From Trichoplusia ni (taxonomy: Eukaryota > Arthropoda > Insecta > Lepidoptera > Noctuidae): a stretch of DNA of 64,000 nt. Location: assembly GCF_003590095.1 (NCBI RefSeq), contig NC_039492.1, positions 8,308,001-8,372,000 of the forward strand. Direction: 5' to 3'. The notes under the pieces were generated by a model. That model saw only the letters and a list, made by a program, of their open reading frames with translations. It was not told the DNA's origin and searched no databases. The stretch's first letter is position 1. Every line of letters begins with the position of its first letter. The translations under genes and the position numbers were made by a program. Positions 1-13,315 of the stretch are shown here, piece after piece.

Positions 1-2031
1 GAGGAGTACGTACCATTAGTAGGGTTGCGGGTGGCTCGTGATTGACGTTGCGGTGTCTATTTGAAGCGGGCGGGCGGCGCGTGCGCAGGGCGGCGCGGCG
101 CAGCCTCGCTCTTTATGAAGTAAATTCGGTGCGCCGCCGCCGCGCGTGGGCTTGTCACCGTCTCGCCACTGTCAATAACAATAAATATAAGAAATAACGC
201 GTTTGTTGCTGGGATAAAGACGGTGACGACGCTCTAGTTTGTCTATGCGCTGACGTCACCGTCTGGGAATCCAGTGCGCTGCCGATCGACACTCCCTGAT
301 CTACCTCCAGATGTCACGGTGGATATAAACCCTGTATATCCAGTCCACCACCGCCGGATTCCACTCAATAAGCAGCTAGCTAAGTCGCCGCTCTCAACAA
401 CACTTATATGTCTAGGTTTAGCAGAACATTAAGTACTCTACGAGACCTAACTCAACAACAACTTAATTCATTGATTTGTATTCCATAGTTTACAACCTCA
501 AGTAGTTCTATGGATACCTTTTGAACATAAATGAAATTTATGGTAAAGTTGACGCTGATTGAAATTTCAACTACAAAATGAGTGAATTCCAAGCATACAG
601 TCATCAATTAGTTTTCACATCAGCTTCGCATTCGTCTTCAAAATTCCTAAGATTTTGTGCGTGATGTCAGCGGTATTTAGGTGCATGTCGTGTCCAGGCG
701 GGGTTGCCCAGCGCACGTGAACAGAATGTACGATGAGCTGTCATACTCGTTAACAAGGCTTAGACCGTACACCGCGATACAAGCCGGATGTCAAAACTAT
801 ACTCTGCGAAATAGATTTGATAAAGTTAGCTTCCAACAGTATTCCGCCTATTCCCGATTAAGTAAGCATCTATTAGGAATCATGTTCCATTTTGGAATAA
901 CCCGCCTAACATAAAGCGCTCTTTAAATTCGTTCGGCATTAGGTCACCTACAGACATTGAAATACACACGCAAACAGAATAATATGAATGTATTGAACAA
1001 ACAAACATACGTTTACTTGAATACAAGGAACGTGTTCAGATATAAAGAAGATTCGTTATTAAGTGATTGAATTACACAGGTATTCATAGTTACATCATAT
1101 CCAGCGTTTTGCATAAACGACATGTTTCTTAGTAAATCAATCTGTTTTGATTTCGAAATATTTATTCTGTGATACTTAAGTAACATGTGAATAATAAAGC
1201 TGGTTGCATTCAGTAAAAGGTTATTAATAAGAAGCGATGTGAGATAAGTATGTTCAGTTGACCAAATTAATTGTGTATGTACACAACGTATGGTTAGTAG
1301 GTAGGACCTAAGTACTAAGAATCGTTTTAATGTAATGGCCCGCAATTCCAGTAAGCGTATTCCGGACGGGCATTTTCTGTAAATCCGAGTGCGTGAGACG
1401 CAAGCGCCATCGGCGGCCTTTCCGATATCGTAATTTTGCTACCTATTTGATATTCAAATATCGTTTACTCGTTATTTCTCAATGGTTGGCATCGTATGAC
1501 GACAGCATTTTATAACGGACCCCTATATGTTATTATGTACATACAATTATGTATATCACAGTCAAAGTGCGTCAGTAAACGTATTACCGCCTCCTTAACA
1601 CGAGACATACATTTTAATGTGTTTATGATGTGTCCGTTTAAATCGTAAAATAAATTTCCGGCCGTCAAATTCAGTTTCGGTCCTTTTTTGTAGTGATTTA
1701 AACTTTTGAATTTGGAATTATAAATATATTAGCCGATTGAGATTGCAAATATTTTGCCGATTGATGAGAACTAGCTAAGACGCGACCAACTCTTGAAGTT
1801 GTTACTATCTTCAACATATCATATGTTTTCAAAGTTCTTATGTCTAATATGAAATTATATTATTCATTATGGAGACTTACTGATATTAAAAACGCACCTT
1901 CTTTAAGCATGTGTAAAAGCGTGAAGAATCCTACCACACAAGCCTTCTCACTATATATGATAGGATAAGGCTTAGGAAAGACAATGATGTTTGTTCAACG
2001 TGTAAGTATTAAGTGTGCGTTTCTTTCGCAG
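1..2031 (+). other. Probable last intron of the ZIP11-like gene
   Basis: This stretch precedes the only ZIP11-like exon and ends in a normal acceptor (AG at 2030-2031), so it is most simply the 3' part of that gene's last intron. I found no other exon of the transporter here; the preceding exon must lie left of the window. It contains a GC-rich patch at about 60-150, a full CRE octamer TGACGTCA at 251-258, and a small foldback near 320-342 with 7-bp arms (GGATATA/TATATCC). The short open frames here show no family resemblance and lack splice support. Confidence 0.55.
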
Positions 2032-2110
2032 CGGTAACGGCAAGCTGGCGACGTGGGGCTGCATCATCGGCTTCGTGGTGATGATGTGCCTGGACGTCGG
2101 GCTCGGGTAA
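2032..2110 (+). CDS. SLC39A11: Last coding exon of a ZIP11-like zinc transporter (partial)
   Basis: The exon follows the acceptor ttctttcgcag and encodes the final 25 residues plus TAA (2108-2110); its first base completes a serine-type codon split across the intron. The peptide begins GNGKLATWG and ends MMCLDVGLG. As I recall it, this is nearly the same as the C-terminus of vertebrate SLC39A11 (ZIP11), which has GNGKLASWA and ends MMSLDVGLG. In the ZIP family this is the last transmembrane helix, with the C-terminus on the far side of the membrane. ZIP11 proteins move zinc toward the cytosol and belong to the gufA-type branch. Everything upstream is outside the window, so intactness of the gene cannot be judged. 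The codons are GC-rich compared with the AT-rich flanks, as expected for a real exon. The call rests on a short but very characteristic peptide. Confidence 0.85.
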
Positions 2111-2763
2111 CCGCCCCTCGCCCCTCCTCACGCCGTGCCTTCATCGCCGACTTATGCTGACTAGTATTACCGATCTAAGATAAACCCACTACCCCTGTAA
2201 GTTAATGTAGATATTTTTGTATAAACTCATGTGATCATCAACCTCTCAACTTTGGATACACGAATATCTATATATATTCCAACTGAACCAAATCAAATGA
2301 TTCCCAACATGTGATATTATTTTAAAGTAATTCCATTACAACCAAATTGTTTTAACGCAGAATCTATCCATAATTCAATTGCATAATGAAGCGATCTCAA
2401 GTTGTTTTAACCGGTCATTAAAAGGTTAGGAATCCATCGGTCGAAATAGTTACACGGTACGCCGAGTGTGTACGTGTCTCAAATTTTGTACGTTTTCTAT
2501 AATTGGTTGTATTCAGTACTCTAATTGGCTCGCTACAGGTAGCGGCGGCGTACACATGCCGATGATACTTAACTAACAAGCTAAGCTCAGTACCTATCAA
2601 AAGAAAAAGTTCCCATGTTTGTCATGAATGTCAATTGTATAAAAAATCATTTAGAAACGTCATTCTGATTAGGAATGGAATCATGCTCTATTTATGTACA
2701 GGTTGATGTAGCAGTAAATTTTATTGTTGAGTAATCTTTACTTAAATATGAATATTAAATAAA
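2111..2763 (+). other. Probable 3' UTR of the ZIP11-like gene
   Basis: The stop codon at 2108-2110 is followed by sequence without further splice-supported coding potential. The first well-formed poly(A) signal is AATAAA at 2758-2763, followed by T-rich sequence. Other AATAAA motifs occur further on (for example near 3891), so the true 3' end could be later. Transcript data would settle it. Confidence 0.5.
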
Positions 2764-3554
2764 GTTCCAAGTATCGCCTTACGATCGCAACTCCTGGGGA
2801 TCGTATGACGAGTCGTGTTCACTGTGTTTTATTATACTTAACGGGATCTTATGTTTACCATATTTGTAGGCAATACTTCATAAACCCTTAGAAATTATCT
2901 CTGAAATGGTAAAACATAATTATGTAATAATTTGTAGCTATGGAACTTAGCTGTCGCCAAATTATTTATATACATATGGGTGGAATTCATTGTAAATATG
3001 TAAAGTGTAATATATTGTGCGTGGTCCGGTGATCGTGCGTCGCCGCGGCTGCTCAGATGTACTGACATCCGTATTATACACGTGTCAATTGGTTTGAATG
3101 TAGATTTATTTCTATGAGAGATAGCTTCTGCTTGAATACAGTAGTTGTATTAAAAATATACAAGAAATGATTGTTCTACCAAGTGTTCAGACTGGGAGAT
3201 GTTTGCGATTTATTTTGCAGTGCACGTAAAAGCAGTTGTACCTACCAAATAGGTACTATTAGGTGCCAAAACACATAATTTGTGTTTCCGTGTAAGTACT
3301 AAACGTACGCTAGAAATGTCTTTGCTAAACAAACAAACCCTCAGAAAGTCTGCTTATTTACGTTTGTTCGTCGTTATACCAGAACGAGTATCTAGTTAAA
3401 CAAAAAGTGTTTCAAATATTCCAAAAATGATATTAATGTTATATATAAAAATATTGTATAATTAGTACTTGTAAGATATTATTATGGTATTCCGGTGATT
3501 ATGGTTATAATAGTTAAATTTATGCGTAGTTACGAATTCCACCCGTTTCTGCGT

Positions 3555-3624
3555 CCCAAGTGTTGTTCTCGTGGTCTCGCATTAGTTGTTGTCTTGTCAC
3601 TTTACTACGAGAACAACACTCGGG
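3555..3624. other. Near-perfect 21-bp stem-loop (pre-miRNA-sized)
   Basis: The left arm 3555-3575 and right arm 3604-3624 are inverted copies matching at 19 of 21 positions. One of the two differences would be a G-U wobble in RNA, leaving a single A-C mismatch. The loop is 28 nt (3576-3603). The uninterrupted core is AGTGTTGTTCTCGT (3559-3572) against ACGAGAACAACACT (3607-3620). The size fits an animal miRNA precursor, but it could equally be a small foldback transposon or part of the downstream UTR. I do not recognise either arm as a known miRNA. Confidence 0.5.
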
Positions 3625-5151
3625 GGTAATTTAGTTGAATTTAAGCTAATACTTTAAGGCCTTTGTTCGTCAGTTAGCCGACAGCACATAATGTCATCTA
3701 AAGTTTCCCTGATACAAGTTAATACTAATTTGTTATTGGAAACATCGCTATCGATAAATATCGGTTAAAAACAATGAATTAGTTCGGTCATACATAAGTA
3801 TCAACAAGGGCCTTAGATTAATTTTGTATCGGAATAGATAAAAAAGACAATATCAATGTTTTATAGAAAATAACATTAAATATTAATGTATAATAAATTA
3901 ATTTGGAAAATGTACGTTTGAGTACATACTGCATGCATTTAGAGGTAAGTACCTAAGTAGGTAGTGTGAGTTTTCGGTCAATTTTAATGTAAAGCAGTTG
4001 AATTAAAAAAAAATCGTTAATAATGTAACAGTGGACGTTACTTTGCCTCGAAATATATTGAAGAAATGAGTACTTAAGTCTTAATCGTATTTAATACAAT
4101 GGTATACAAAAGGTACCAGAATAGTACCAAAGTGTTGGAGCCCACATGCTTGTTCAAAACTCGCACTACTATATCTAAGAATACGCTTCGGCCATAGATT
4201 TCCCAAAAATATATTTTTAAAATGATAAATTGAAATCAATATTATGTTTCCCAAAGTTGAATAGATATAGTTTAATATTTTTGCATTTATTCAATAATGG
4301 TTGAATATATTGTCACAATAGCACAATATTTTAGTTTTGGTTTCATTGTTACTTAAAATTAATTTAATTGTTTTATATTATACAAAATGCAGTGTCACTT
4401 TGTTGTATTATTTCGAAATTAAAAACTCCTCTTAATACCAGTATCAATTGAAAGTATTATATTTGGTTAGAGAAACCGTATATTAAACGCGAGAAACCTA
4501 CGAAAAACAACCTTACTGCCTTGAAATAAAAGCTGTGACAATTCGTAATGACGACTTGAATGTTTGTGAAAGCCTCGTAGCACAAGGATACAATTCCTTA
4601 GTGGCGGAATTGATTAGTTAAAAAAAGACTATTATTAAAGGCATCACACATCACTTAGAAACGACCAATTATCAAGCTATAGGTAGTATCCTTGTTACTT
4701 TTGAACTCGATTCCTATCCAAATGTGGCGTATATTCCATAAACGGAATGTGATTTTACCTCGTAACAAAAGTTTTCCTTATCGAGTGTATTTAAATGGAA
4801 CGGGAGCAGCGATAAACGGGGCCCGGCCGGGTCGTTAATAAACCTGAGCGCAGATATGTACCCGTTACACTTCCTCTAGCGTTCCTCGTCACATGTCACC
4901 AAACTATTTTGTTGAGACACACTGGCACACACACAATCTGTATATGTATAGGTGTCTATATGTATAGGTACATACTTTAGACTATTGTTCCTGAGAAGAA
5001 AATTGAAATGCTTTATGGACCTACTTGGTTATTTTGTAAGGATGTCCAAGAGAATGTTCCTCAGATTATAAATATAGAACTTTGAAAAAAGTTCTTGGCG
5101 TCTACCGTGACATCTAAAGGTGATATTGTGGTGGTAGGTTTAAGTAAATAC

Positions 5152-5295
5152 ATACTTGTTAGTGGTTTCCAGTCAGTGATTGAAATATCCATTTATTGTT
5201 TCTTGACATCAGTAGAGGTAGGAATCAAGGTTCAGTGCCGTCGGACACATTAAGAAGGATATTCCAATCACTGACTGGACACTACTAACTAGTAT
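5152..5295. repeat. Long foldback, 39-bp arms (MITE-like or hairpin RNA)
   Basis: Arms 5152-5190 and 5257-5295 are inverted copies matching at 35 of 39 positions, around a 66-nt spacer. The longest run identical in both arms is TCCAGTCAGTGATTG. A match of this length is far beyond chance at this spacing. It could be a short inverted-repeat transposable element or a hairpin RNA locus. I could not define a clear target-site duplication: the bases directly outside the arms (5150-5151 and 5296-5297) do not match convincingly. Confidence 0.6.
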
Positions 5296-6310
5296 AGTAG
5301 AAGCGAATTTTAGCAAACCAAACATGAAATAAAACTAAATAGGCTGGGGCGCTAATTTGACGAGATTTTTTTCAATTCGTGACGCTACTTTTCTATAAAA
5401 AAGAACTAATTTTACAGAATTCATGCAATATTATTCTAATTTATTTATTTACTGACTAGTTTTTCGATAAAGTTCCTTTAGAAGCACTTATGGGGATGAC
5501 TTCAGTCATATAAGATTTATGAAAAAAAAAACAAAAGCAATAGTCAGAATATAGATAAGAGTCGATGAAAGACATGTTCAGCCTTTCTGTACTACTTTTG
5601 CCCTACCCTTTACTAGAATAGGAGTTTAACATATGATGATGATAATTTCACAAACATTCAATGTAGCGTAAATAAGCAGCCAACGAACACCGCATACCCA
5701 GTAGCACAATCACGCTACAGAAGACAACAGATTTGAGTCAGCGGAAGTCCTAAAAAGAAAATTCCTTCGTAAAACATTACACTTTTCATTACATTTCATA
5801 ATGGCGATGACAACACGTTCAGTTCACCTTTGTTTTCTGTTCCTAATAAGGTTTTTCGTAAACTCTACAACTCTACCATCATATTGAATGTCAAAAGTGC
5901 TTTGTACCGGCCGCTCGCGCTACAACAATGTTATATGGCCTTCTTTTTTAATTTTTCTATGGCACAGTCACCACTGACAAATATTGGAATCTGCAATCGC
6001 CATCACGCAGTTGGTAAGCTTCCTTGGTGATCAGAGCTCAAAACTTATGAGGGGAAGACTGTGCCCGACATCTAGAGAGAGATGCTCCAGATGCTCTCCA
6101 TAATTTTAGCAGCACTCCGGAGATTGTGTAAATGAGGGTACTTTACAGTAAAATCAATTTACCGTTACTATAGTTTTATCCACTGTATTTAAATTGCTAC
6201 ACTATTTCAATATTTTTGGCATCCTTTAGTTTTACATTATTAAATTACCAAAATATTTAAAGAGTTGCATTACTTACTAAAATAATAAAACTTATTTCCA
6301 CCCCGTTGCA
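5296..6310. other. AT-rich non-coding stretch
   Basis: No exon-like sequence, RNA gene or repeat could be supported here. One open frame at 5830-6030 has no family resemblance and no flanking splice signals. Confidence 0.4.
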
Positions 6311-7800
6311 GACATCGCAGTTGAATCCGCAGCGGCGCGGGCGCAGTAGCGACGCAGTACCTACAGTCCTTGCAACGTCGTCGTCTACGCATTAGAAAAA
6401 TCGCTAAAAGGGCGCGCGGCGCTATACGGTCGTCGACCCCTCAGCGCGCACCCAAACACCCGAATACTTGCGCGTACGCAGCTCCTCTCTCCGCCGCCAC
6501 CGATAAAACCCTCTCAATGGAATCCGAGGCATGCCTACATGTGGCGGCTGAGCACGCGCGCGCACTTATTTGTTTTGGAGGATCACACTTACGCCCGCAT
6601 CATGTAACTCGCCGTCATGACTAAAATGAAATGCACGCATGTATACATACCTCTTTCTCTTTCAGTAACATGCAATACGACTCTGCTTTGCGATATCCGA
6701 AAAATATTGAGATGAGATTTTTTGGTCATCCTAAGAGCAAGTTCTGCAAACAATTAATGTCAATGCGAAAGCTTTTAGTTAAAAAAAAACTTTTGATTAA
6801 AAACCAAACAATAGTTTTGGCAACAATGACTTTATAACAAAACTTGCAAATATTTTGCCAACCTTTTGTCTATTTAACTTTATACGTTAGTTTTGATGCC
6901 CAAAACGGTTTATATTGTATCACGTATCAAAAGTGACTGCATTTGGAGATGGGACGGAAACATTTATGGGCGATGTAACGTGAAGAAGCCCATTCGAGTG
7001 ATTTCCATTCATTTGTTGACAATGTATGGTGGTGGCGCGGTCAGAGGGCGCGGGGTGCCCCGCGTGCAGTCAGCCTCGCGCGCCCGCGCCCCGCGCACGC
7101 TGTACGCTGCACCGCGGGCCTATGCACCGCGCACGCGTTCTACACCCGTTTAAATTCCGACCAACTTCACACGACAACCCGGCAAACTAAACTCACCTCT
7201 ATTTACTACGTGATAAGGACTACATCACCAGCATCTCCGAGCTCCACGAACTGCATCGACACAGCGCCACCATCGATCACTAGGTTCCCTGCACTCACCG
7301 ATCGATGGACTATTACAGCTTTGTTTACGTACCGTCGCCTGCGCATAAACACGTAAGTTATGCATGTGTTACATGTCCCGTGTGTGCATTTCACAATGCG
7401 CTCGATTCGATGCGTGACTTGTTTGTTTGTTTACATACTGCGAAGCGTCGCTCCACGTCCTATTAGTTAATGTCTTGCGTAATACTGTGTTCGAACGTAA
7501 AGTGCTATCAACTATTCTCTGATTTCGGTTTGTTTTGGGATACATTAAACATTAGTTGCTTCATTAAAATTAAATCTAAAACCGTTAACGTAATGAAAAC
7601 ACGCGGTGACAATTAAGAATTAATAGTGGACTTTATTGTGATGGGTCGAAGGTCGGTTTTCGCGTCGACTAGTTGCTGTGAGAGTAAGTCGCAATTCGCG
7701 TTGCAGTCGGCGCTCGGCGTCGGAAGTGGTCGCCGAAGCAGGCAGGGTAGCTGAGGGGCTGCGCCGGCGCACACACCTGCCTGTCCCGCCATATTTGCCT
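6311..7800. promoter_or_regulatory. Cluster of GC-rich islands, function unknown
   Basis: Three GC-rich patches (about 6320-6560, 7030-7145 and 7690-7795) stand out from the AT-rich surroundings. An acceptor-like cccgttgcag precedes 6312, so a non-coding + strand exon is possible. Around 7195-7285 both strands have codon-like composition with C or G in third positions: + strand DYITSISELHELHRHS then TAG, and minus strand FVELGDAGDVVLIT then TAG. The minus reading is bounded by acceptor-like ...gatgcag and a donor-like GAG/GTGAGT. I cannot decide between an exon on one strand and chance. No product is recognised. Confidence 0.3.
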
Positions 7801-10800
7801 TACAACGTGGATTATTTCGTTTATATTGTATACTAAGCGCTATCTGTTGCAACAGATGCGATGCGCCATTTGCGTCACTGCATATTTAGTGACGATTGCA
7901 CATTCTTGTATACTTAGTAAGGTTATCTAGTTACTTTATTATTCTGCAATGCATGCATTAACTATAATATATAAATAGACAATCACTGCCTGAATGCGTC
8001 AGACAAACAACTTAGAAAACATCTCGTCTATTTTCGCTGTACTTTAATAAATATTACTATAATGGTACACTACTTAATCGTTTGTCTTGTTCGACTTAAT
8101 TGAATGTCAGATTACACCCCTTAATGCACATCAATGTTAATTACAATAGGTTAATCATACTATTTAAACACTGTGATCAAGACAGGGGGTAATAAAAACC
8201 TAGAAATCGTCCTATAATTAAAGAGTCATTGTAGTACCGCTTCAATCGCAGTTGCCTGTCAAAAGTCTTTTATCCTTTGGCAATTGTTTTTCTTCGAAAA
8301 AAGTATAGACGGTTAGCAGGCAACTCTATTTAACCAACACTTGTTTTCCAAGCACAGTTGGAGGCGCTGCCACCTCACACATACTAAGAAATGAGCAAAT
8401 TAAAACACATTATATGTTAAACATAAGTAAACAATGGGATATAAATCTGGCTAGTCACATTACAATGCCTAAATCTTCAAATCCATCATAATGTGTAGGT
8501 ATTTATCGACTTTTGTTTAAAGCTAAGCGTGTCTTGCACTAAAGATGAGCACTATTCAATCCTTATTGGTTACAAGGACAGCAGTCTTATCAAAACTGCA
8601 CATAACTTTATTCACTTAGCGGACGCATCAATTCGAGAATTCATCAGACCTTTAATACTATTGTAAAGATAGAACTTCGACCTTCTTTTATTATCTATTA
8701 TTTTGAAATAACTGCTACCTATAAAGACCCTCTAAAGCTTCATGGTAATGTTGACATTGCATCGGGATGCGTCATTTTAGTGAAAAATTCGTATGGCAAC
8801 TACATACTCTACATATTCCTTAATTAATTATGATATCGTTTTGAAAAACGTAACATCACGTTATATTCATGGGTCTTAGATGTTGCAGAAATGGTTGCAG
8901 ACATTCTTGATAACCATTAATCTTTTGTGTAGTGCACCACAACTGAGTAGAGAGAGTCTGAGTAACATCGCATTAACACCTTCGAGTGCGTTTTGTGTGG
9001 CAAATCAGATTTGCATTCTTTCAATCAATAAAAGTATAACGTTGGCATTTGTAGTTAAATATGCAACTTTCGAGCGCATTTCCGCCCAAAATACGAGAAA
9101 ACAAAAGACATCAACGCATTATTTTGGAGAAATTATTGGAATGTCCTTTTAAATGATATGCAATTTGCACGCATAGCGATATTAAAGACATCGTTCATTA
9201 GTACTAATTTAAATGTACGTCTTTGTTATAGCACAAACCTCTTCTTTATTCATACTTGTCTCTTTTTAAGAATGTGCGTTAGATTGATTTAGTTTTACGA
9301 TAAACTTACTTCAATGAAATCTCGTGACACAAATTAGATACTCGTATTTCGCCATTCACTAACTTTAAGATTCCTCCGTTGCCTTCGATAAAACGACAGC
9401 TTACAGCTACAGCAAGATATTTGCTAATTGTAAAACTTGACATAGGCAAAGGTCTAAGTACATTTTCATTAAAGAATTTGAATGAAAATCGTGTCGATAC
9501 TTATTTAATGGTACCTTATAGAATCTGTATTACAAGACGTCAAACGAACAAATTCCACAGACATGTAGGTACCTACACTACCTACCCACTGTAGTTAGGT
9601 ATGTTTTGACGTCAAAATCGACTAAACGCTCTGTCGGGGCCTCCGCGCTAAAAACGCTAAGGTGATAATGAGATACGCAACAGATCGCGTCTAGGTACCG
9701 GCAGACCGACGACTCTCCATTAATTTGCAACTACATACTTGAAATACAGACATTTTCATGTAATCCTAATACGTACCTATTAATACAGATATTTATGCAA
9801 AGTAATTGATACTTAGATCTTTCAAGTTCTTAACTAAAACAAAGGAATGTTGTTTTTGGAAATTTGCTTGACTTGACTAAAGTTTGACCAAAAAAATGTT
9901 TTAAAAATAACTTTTTTACGGTTTTCATTTTTGATTTGTTGTAATTATTTCTTACAATATTTTAATTAGAGATCTATTTCGTCTATCTATCAATCACAAA
10001 TAAGAACAGCGTCCAGCCCCCAATAAAAGCGACTATAAGTCAAAGTTATGTGGCTTGTCATAAGAAACTTAATTCCCATATATTAAAGCGATTCAATCCA
10101 CGCTAACTGTTGTAGAAACTAGAAATGTAACTTAGATACGGTTCCAAATAAACGTTTTACACTAAAATCGGTTCCGAAATCGAATCACGCAAGTAAAGGG
10201 CATCGCGTTGAAACATTTCAAAAACGTGTGATGTAAGGTTAGTTATGTGGTAAATATCAAATAGGTAAGTTTTAACGTTATTACGCATACATTGCTAGTG
10301 CGTCACACACACGTACCTCCGCCGTTTATACAGAGGTACATAGACTTTAGATCTTGCAGTATTTATTATAAATAGAGCGCTTTATTATAAGCACTCTTTT
10401 TTCCAATAAATGGTCTCGATTTTTCAGGCAGTCTTTTATTAATAGTTTCAACAATAACTATTCGGCTTGTATATTAGATCATAGTTTTTTTTTATTAACT
10501 TGAGCTGGTTCCCGGTGCGAATTTCCACTGTAACGGAACGGAATATACCTAAGTAATTCATAGTTTTCTTTGTCTCGACTGATCAAAGGATTTTTCAATG
10601 ATTATGTAGCCTGATGATGAGATTCAATCATTTTCTTTAGTAATATCTGCCACGCCCACTCGATTCGCTGTCAAAAATATCGCGCAAAAAATTACACAGT
10701 AGTTTAAAATACTTGAAAAGCTAGTTCGGCATGTTATTCTACAATAAGCAGTTAACAAGACTTCATAATCGTAACTTTTACAATAATTCCAAAACAAAAG

Positions 10801-11835
10801 TACTATGTTTAATTATAGAGACTACATCTTCGTCACATTAATACTTCAAGCCGCGCTCCGTCTAGATACGTATTAGATGTAGATCAACGGCCTAACCGAG
10901 GTTATGGACGACGAACCATATATCAAGTGACGTCATCGATCATAGACTATCTTTGAGAACTGTCTAAGGACTAAGGTTCTACGGTTCTACGGTTTGATAC
11001 TAAAAATTGCTTAGAAATGTTGTCTTGTTTTCTTGTTTACAGATATAAATATCGACCACTTTTACGATACTAAACGAAGTGCTGAATAAACTAAGTGTTC
11101 GTATTATATTATGTAGGTAATTGCGAATAAACACAAATTCACATCAATATCATAAATTATCATAACCCAAAATAAAGGAATAAAGTGCTTAGCCATTTAT
11201 TTTTTATAATTTGACATGAATAAAAAATTTAAATAACTTTAAAAGAACTACAACGGAAGCATCCGGATTATTTCTCAATGAATTTGATTTTACTTAATTG
11301 AACGTTTTAGAAGTTATATAAATTTTAAAATTAAATGCATCGTTGCCATTCACTTTGTGTGTAGACTGTACATTCTGTTACGGTTTTCCTAATATCAACT
11401 CTGTTCGTCATAACTTAGAGTCTAGTTTCATTTAATATTATTTAGTCTTAAATTGAGTAATATGTACGTAAACTTCAATACATTGCAACGGATCAGAGAG
11501 ATAGAAGTTCTTTTATTTTCTTGAAAATCCAAAATATTTTCTCTTTTTATTTACGACAAGTATTCATAAAATAAAGAAGTACCCACGAAATAATTTAGAG
11601 TGGTCATGGTTTCCATTAATTATTTAATTATAATACATAATTAAATCGATTCATTTGCATCTATTTAGACCGTGATGACATCATGTCTTTAGATATTGTA
11701 TATGTATTTATGTCAAACACATTTCATAACGTTCATTTGAATCATGTACAAAACAGTTATTCGAAATTTGTTCTTTGAATTATTATTTTAGCTAAACAGA
11801 TAATCAAAACCATCTGTCTACCTAGTATCAATATT
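7801..11835. other. AT-rich non-coding stretch
   Basis: I see no supportable gene. Details worth recording are palindromic CRE octamers TGACGTCA at 9607-9614 and 10928-10935, and a short tandem run of ggttctac at about 10975-10995. The open frames at 8880-9152 and 9379-9594 lack family resemblance and begin without a good start context. Confidence 0.4.
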
Positions 11836-11915
11836 CTAACCTGGGACTCGAACCTGGTCTTTCGATCGGAAATCCCGACGATTTGCAGCGAAAGGCGTTA
11901 CACAAAGCTATTATG
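11836..11915 (-). repeat. tRNA-derived SINE-like fragment or tRNA relic
   Basis: Read on the minus strand, this piece carries a good RNA polymerase III B box, GGTTCGAGTCC (complement of 11844-11854). About 55 nt upstream is a degenerate A-box-like TAGCTTTGTGTAACGC. The tRNA-like order D-arm, anticodon region, T-arm is suggestive, but I could not fold a complete acceptor stem, so a functional tRNA gene is unlikely. A tRNA-derived SINE head is the best guess; other copies in the same genome would confirm it. Confidence 0.45.
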
Positions 11916-13315
11916 ATATATAGTATTGTTACAGTAATTAAATCATTACAAGTAAGGTATCGCGCGCGGCATACTAATGCGAGCTCCAGTGTTCGTCGGC
12001 GGGCGACCGGCGGCGAATACATTAGGCTGCGTTTAAACTACAACACTTATTACGACACGAACTGTACGTCTCTTAGACATCTGCAGGTAAATACACAAAG
12101 TATTCGTCATTTAGATGTTGATGAGAATTTGACAACATAGATCCAAAAAAAAGGTTTTAACCTTTGCAACTTCATATTACAACAAGACGTCAAAGATAGA
12201 AACAAACTTCAGTACACATACGGTAACTGTGTGTGTAATACACAGTGTCGTAGTGTAAACGTAGCATTACAAGGCGCATTGCGTCATCGTTGTATCTGTG
12301 ACGATACCACGTAAATCCCGCTGTCGACAAACAAGCCGCTTTTCTTATTATCTCTATGTACACGCTTATAAATTAACTTGTAAGGTTTCAGACATATTAT
12401 GTTAATGGTGTCGTTAACGCGGCGGTTTGATGACACCCCGAATAAATAATGTAGGTTTGCAAAAGTAAAAATGTCTGACCTCGAATATTTTCAAATTATC
12501 AAATGAGCAAAACATACTTCTTAAAATTGTACAGTTCTGTATGAAAACAAATATAACAGCATGACACGGAAGACCATTAAAACATAATACGAAAAAATCT
12601 GAAAGTCCGATTATTGTTTGATACGTCTACAATAGATAGAAGTCGTACTAAGAGTCCTGCCAGCACCCGGTACGGCAACATCAGACGAGCTATACAACTA
12701 TACGAGCCAGTGGGGGCAATCTCATTCATTACTTCCCCGCCGCTTATGTGTGACCTTCAACCAGATAGCCCATTTAACTTAACACAATAATTCGCCTTTT
12801 CATTTGATTCGATAATTAAAGCAACTTCGCTCTCATAAATACAATCGAATAAGATGTTTTTTTTTCATGTTTTAACTTTTAGAAAAAAATACTAATTATA
12901 ATTTAGGATAAAAACGAAATTATAATTATGAAATCCATACACAGAATCGTCAACGCAAAGACAAAGAAACTTAGTAATCAGATATCAACCGCGAGGCGTG
13001 CCGTTAAATAAAAAAAGAAACAACTTAATTCAGCGGAAAAATGACAATAATGGTGCGAAGAGTAGTTAAAACGCACATAATATCTGTCCATTATATGAGG
13101 GTAGGGTCTATCAATCAAAATCACTAAATATGCGAGTGACTAGTTACAGCTATGTTGTTATCTGGTGCAATCTCCGCGTGTAGAGTGCGCGGGCGCATAG
13201 AGCCGTCTCTCTCGTCGATATGGACATCGCGAATTCGCAGACAAATCTGACAAAAAACCAGTCTAAATATTTCGGTCGGATCTATTAGTGAGTGTGTCTT
13301 CGAGTCGAGAGGCGA
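11916..13315. other. Non-coding stretch
   Basis: AT-rich sequence without a supportable gene. The open frame at 11883-12140 runs through the tRNA-like fragment and is not treated as a gene. Confidence 0.35.

Noticed and set aside
11836..11915. A functional tRNA gene
   Set aside because: B box is good but the A box is degenerate and no complete acceptor stem could be folded.
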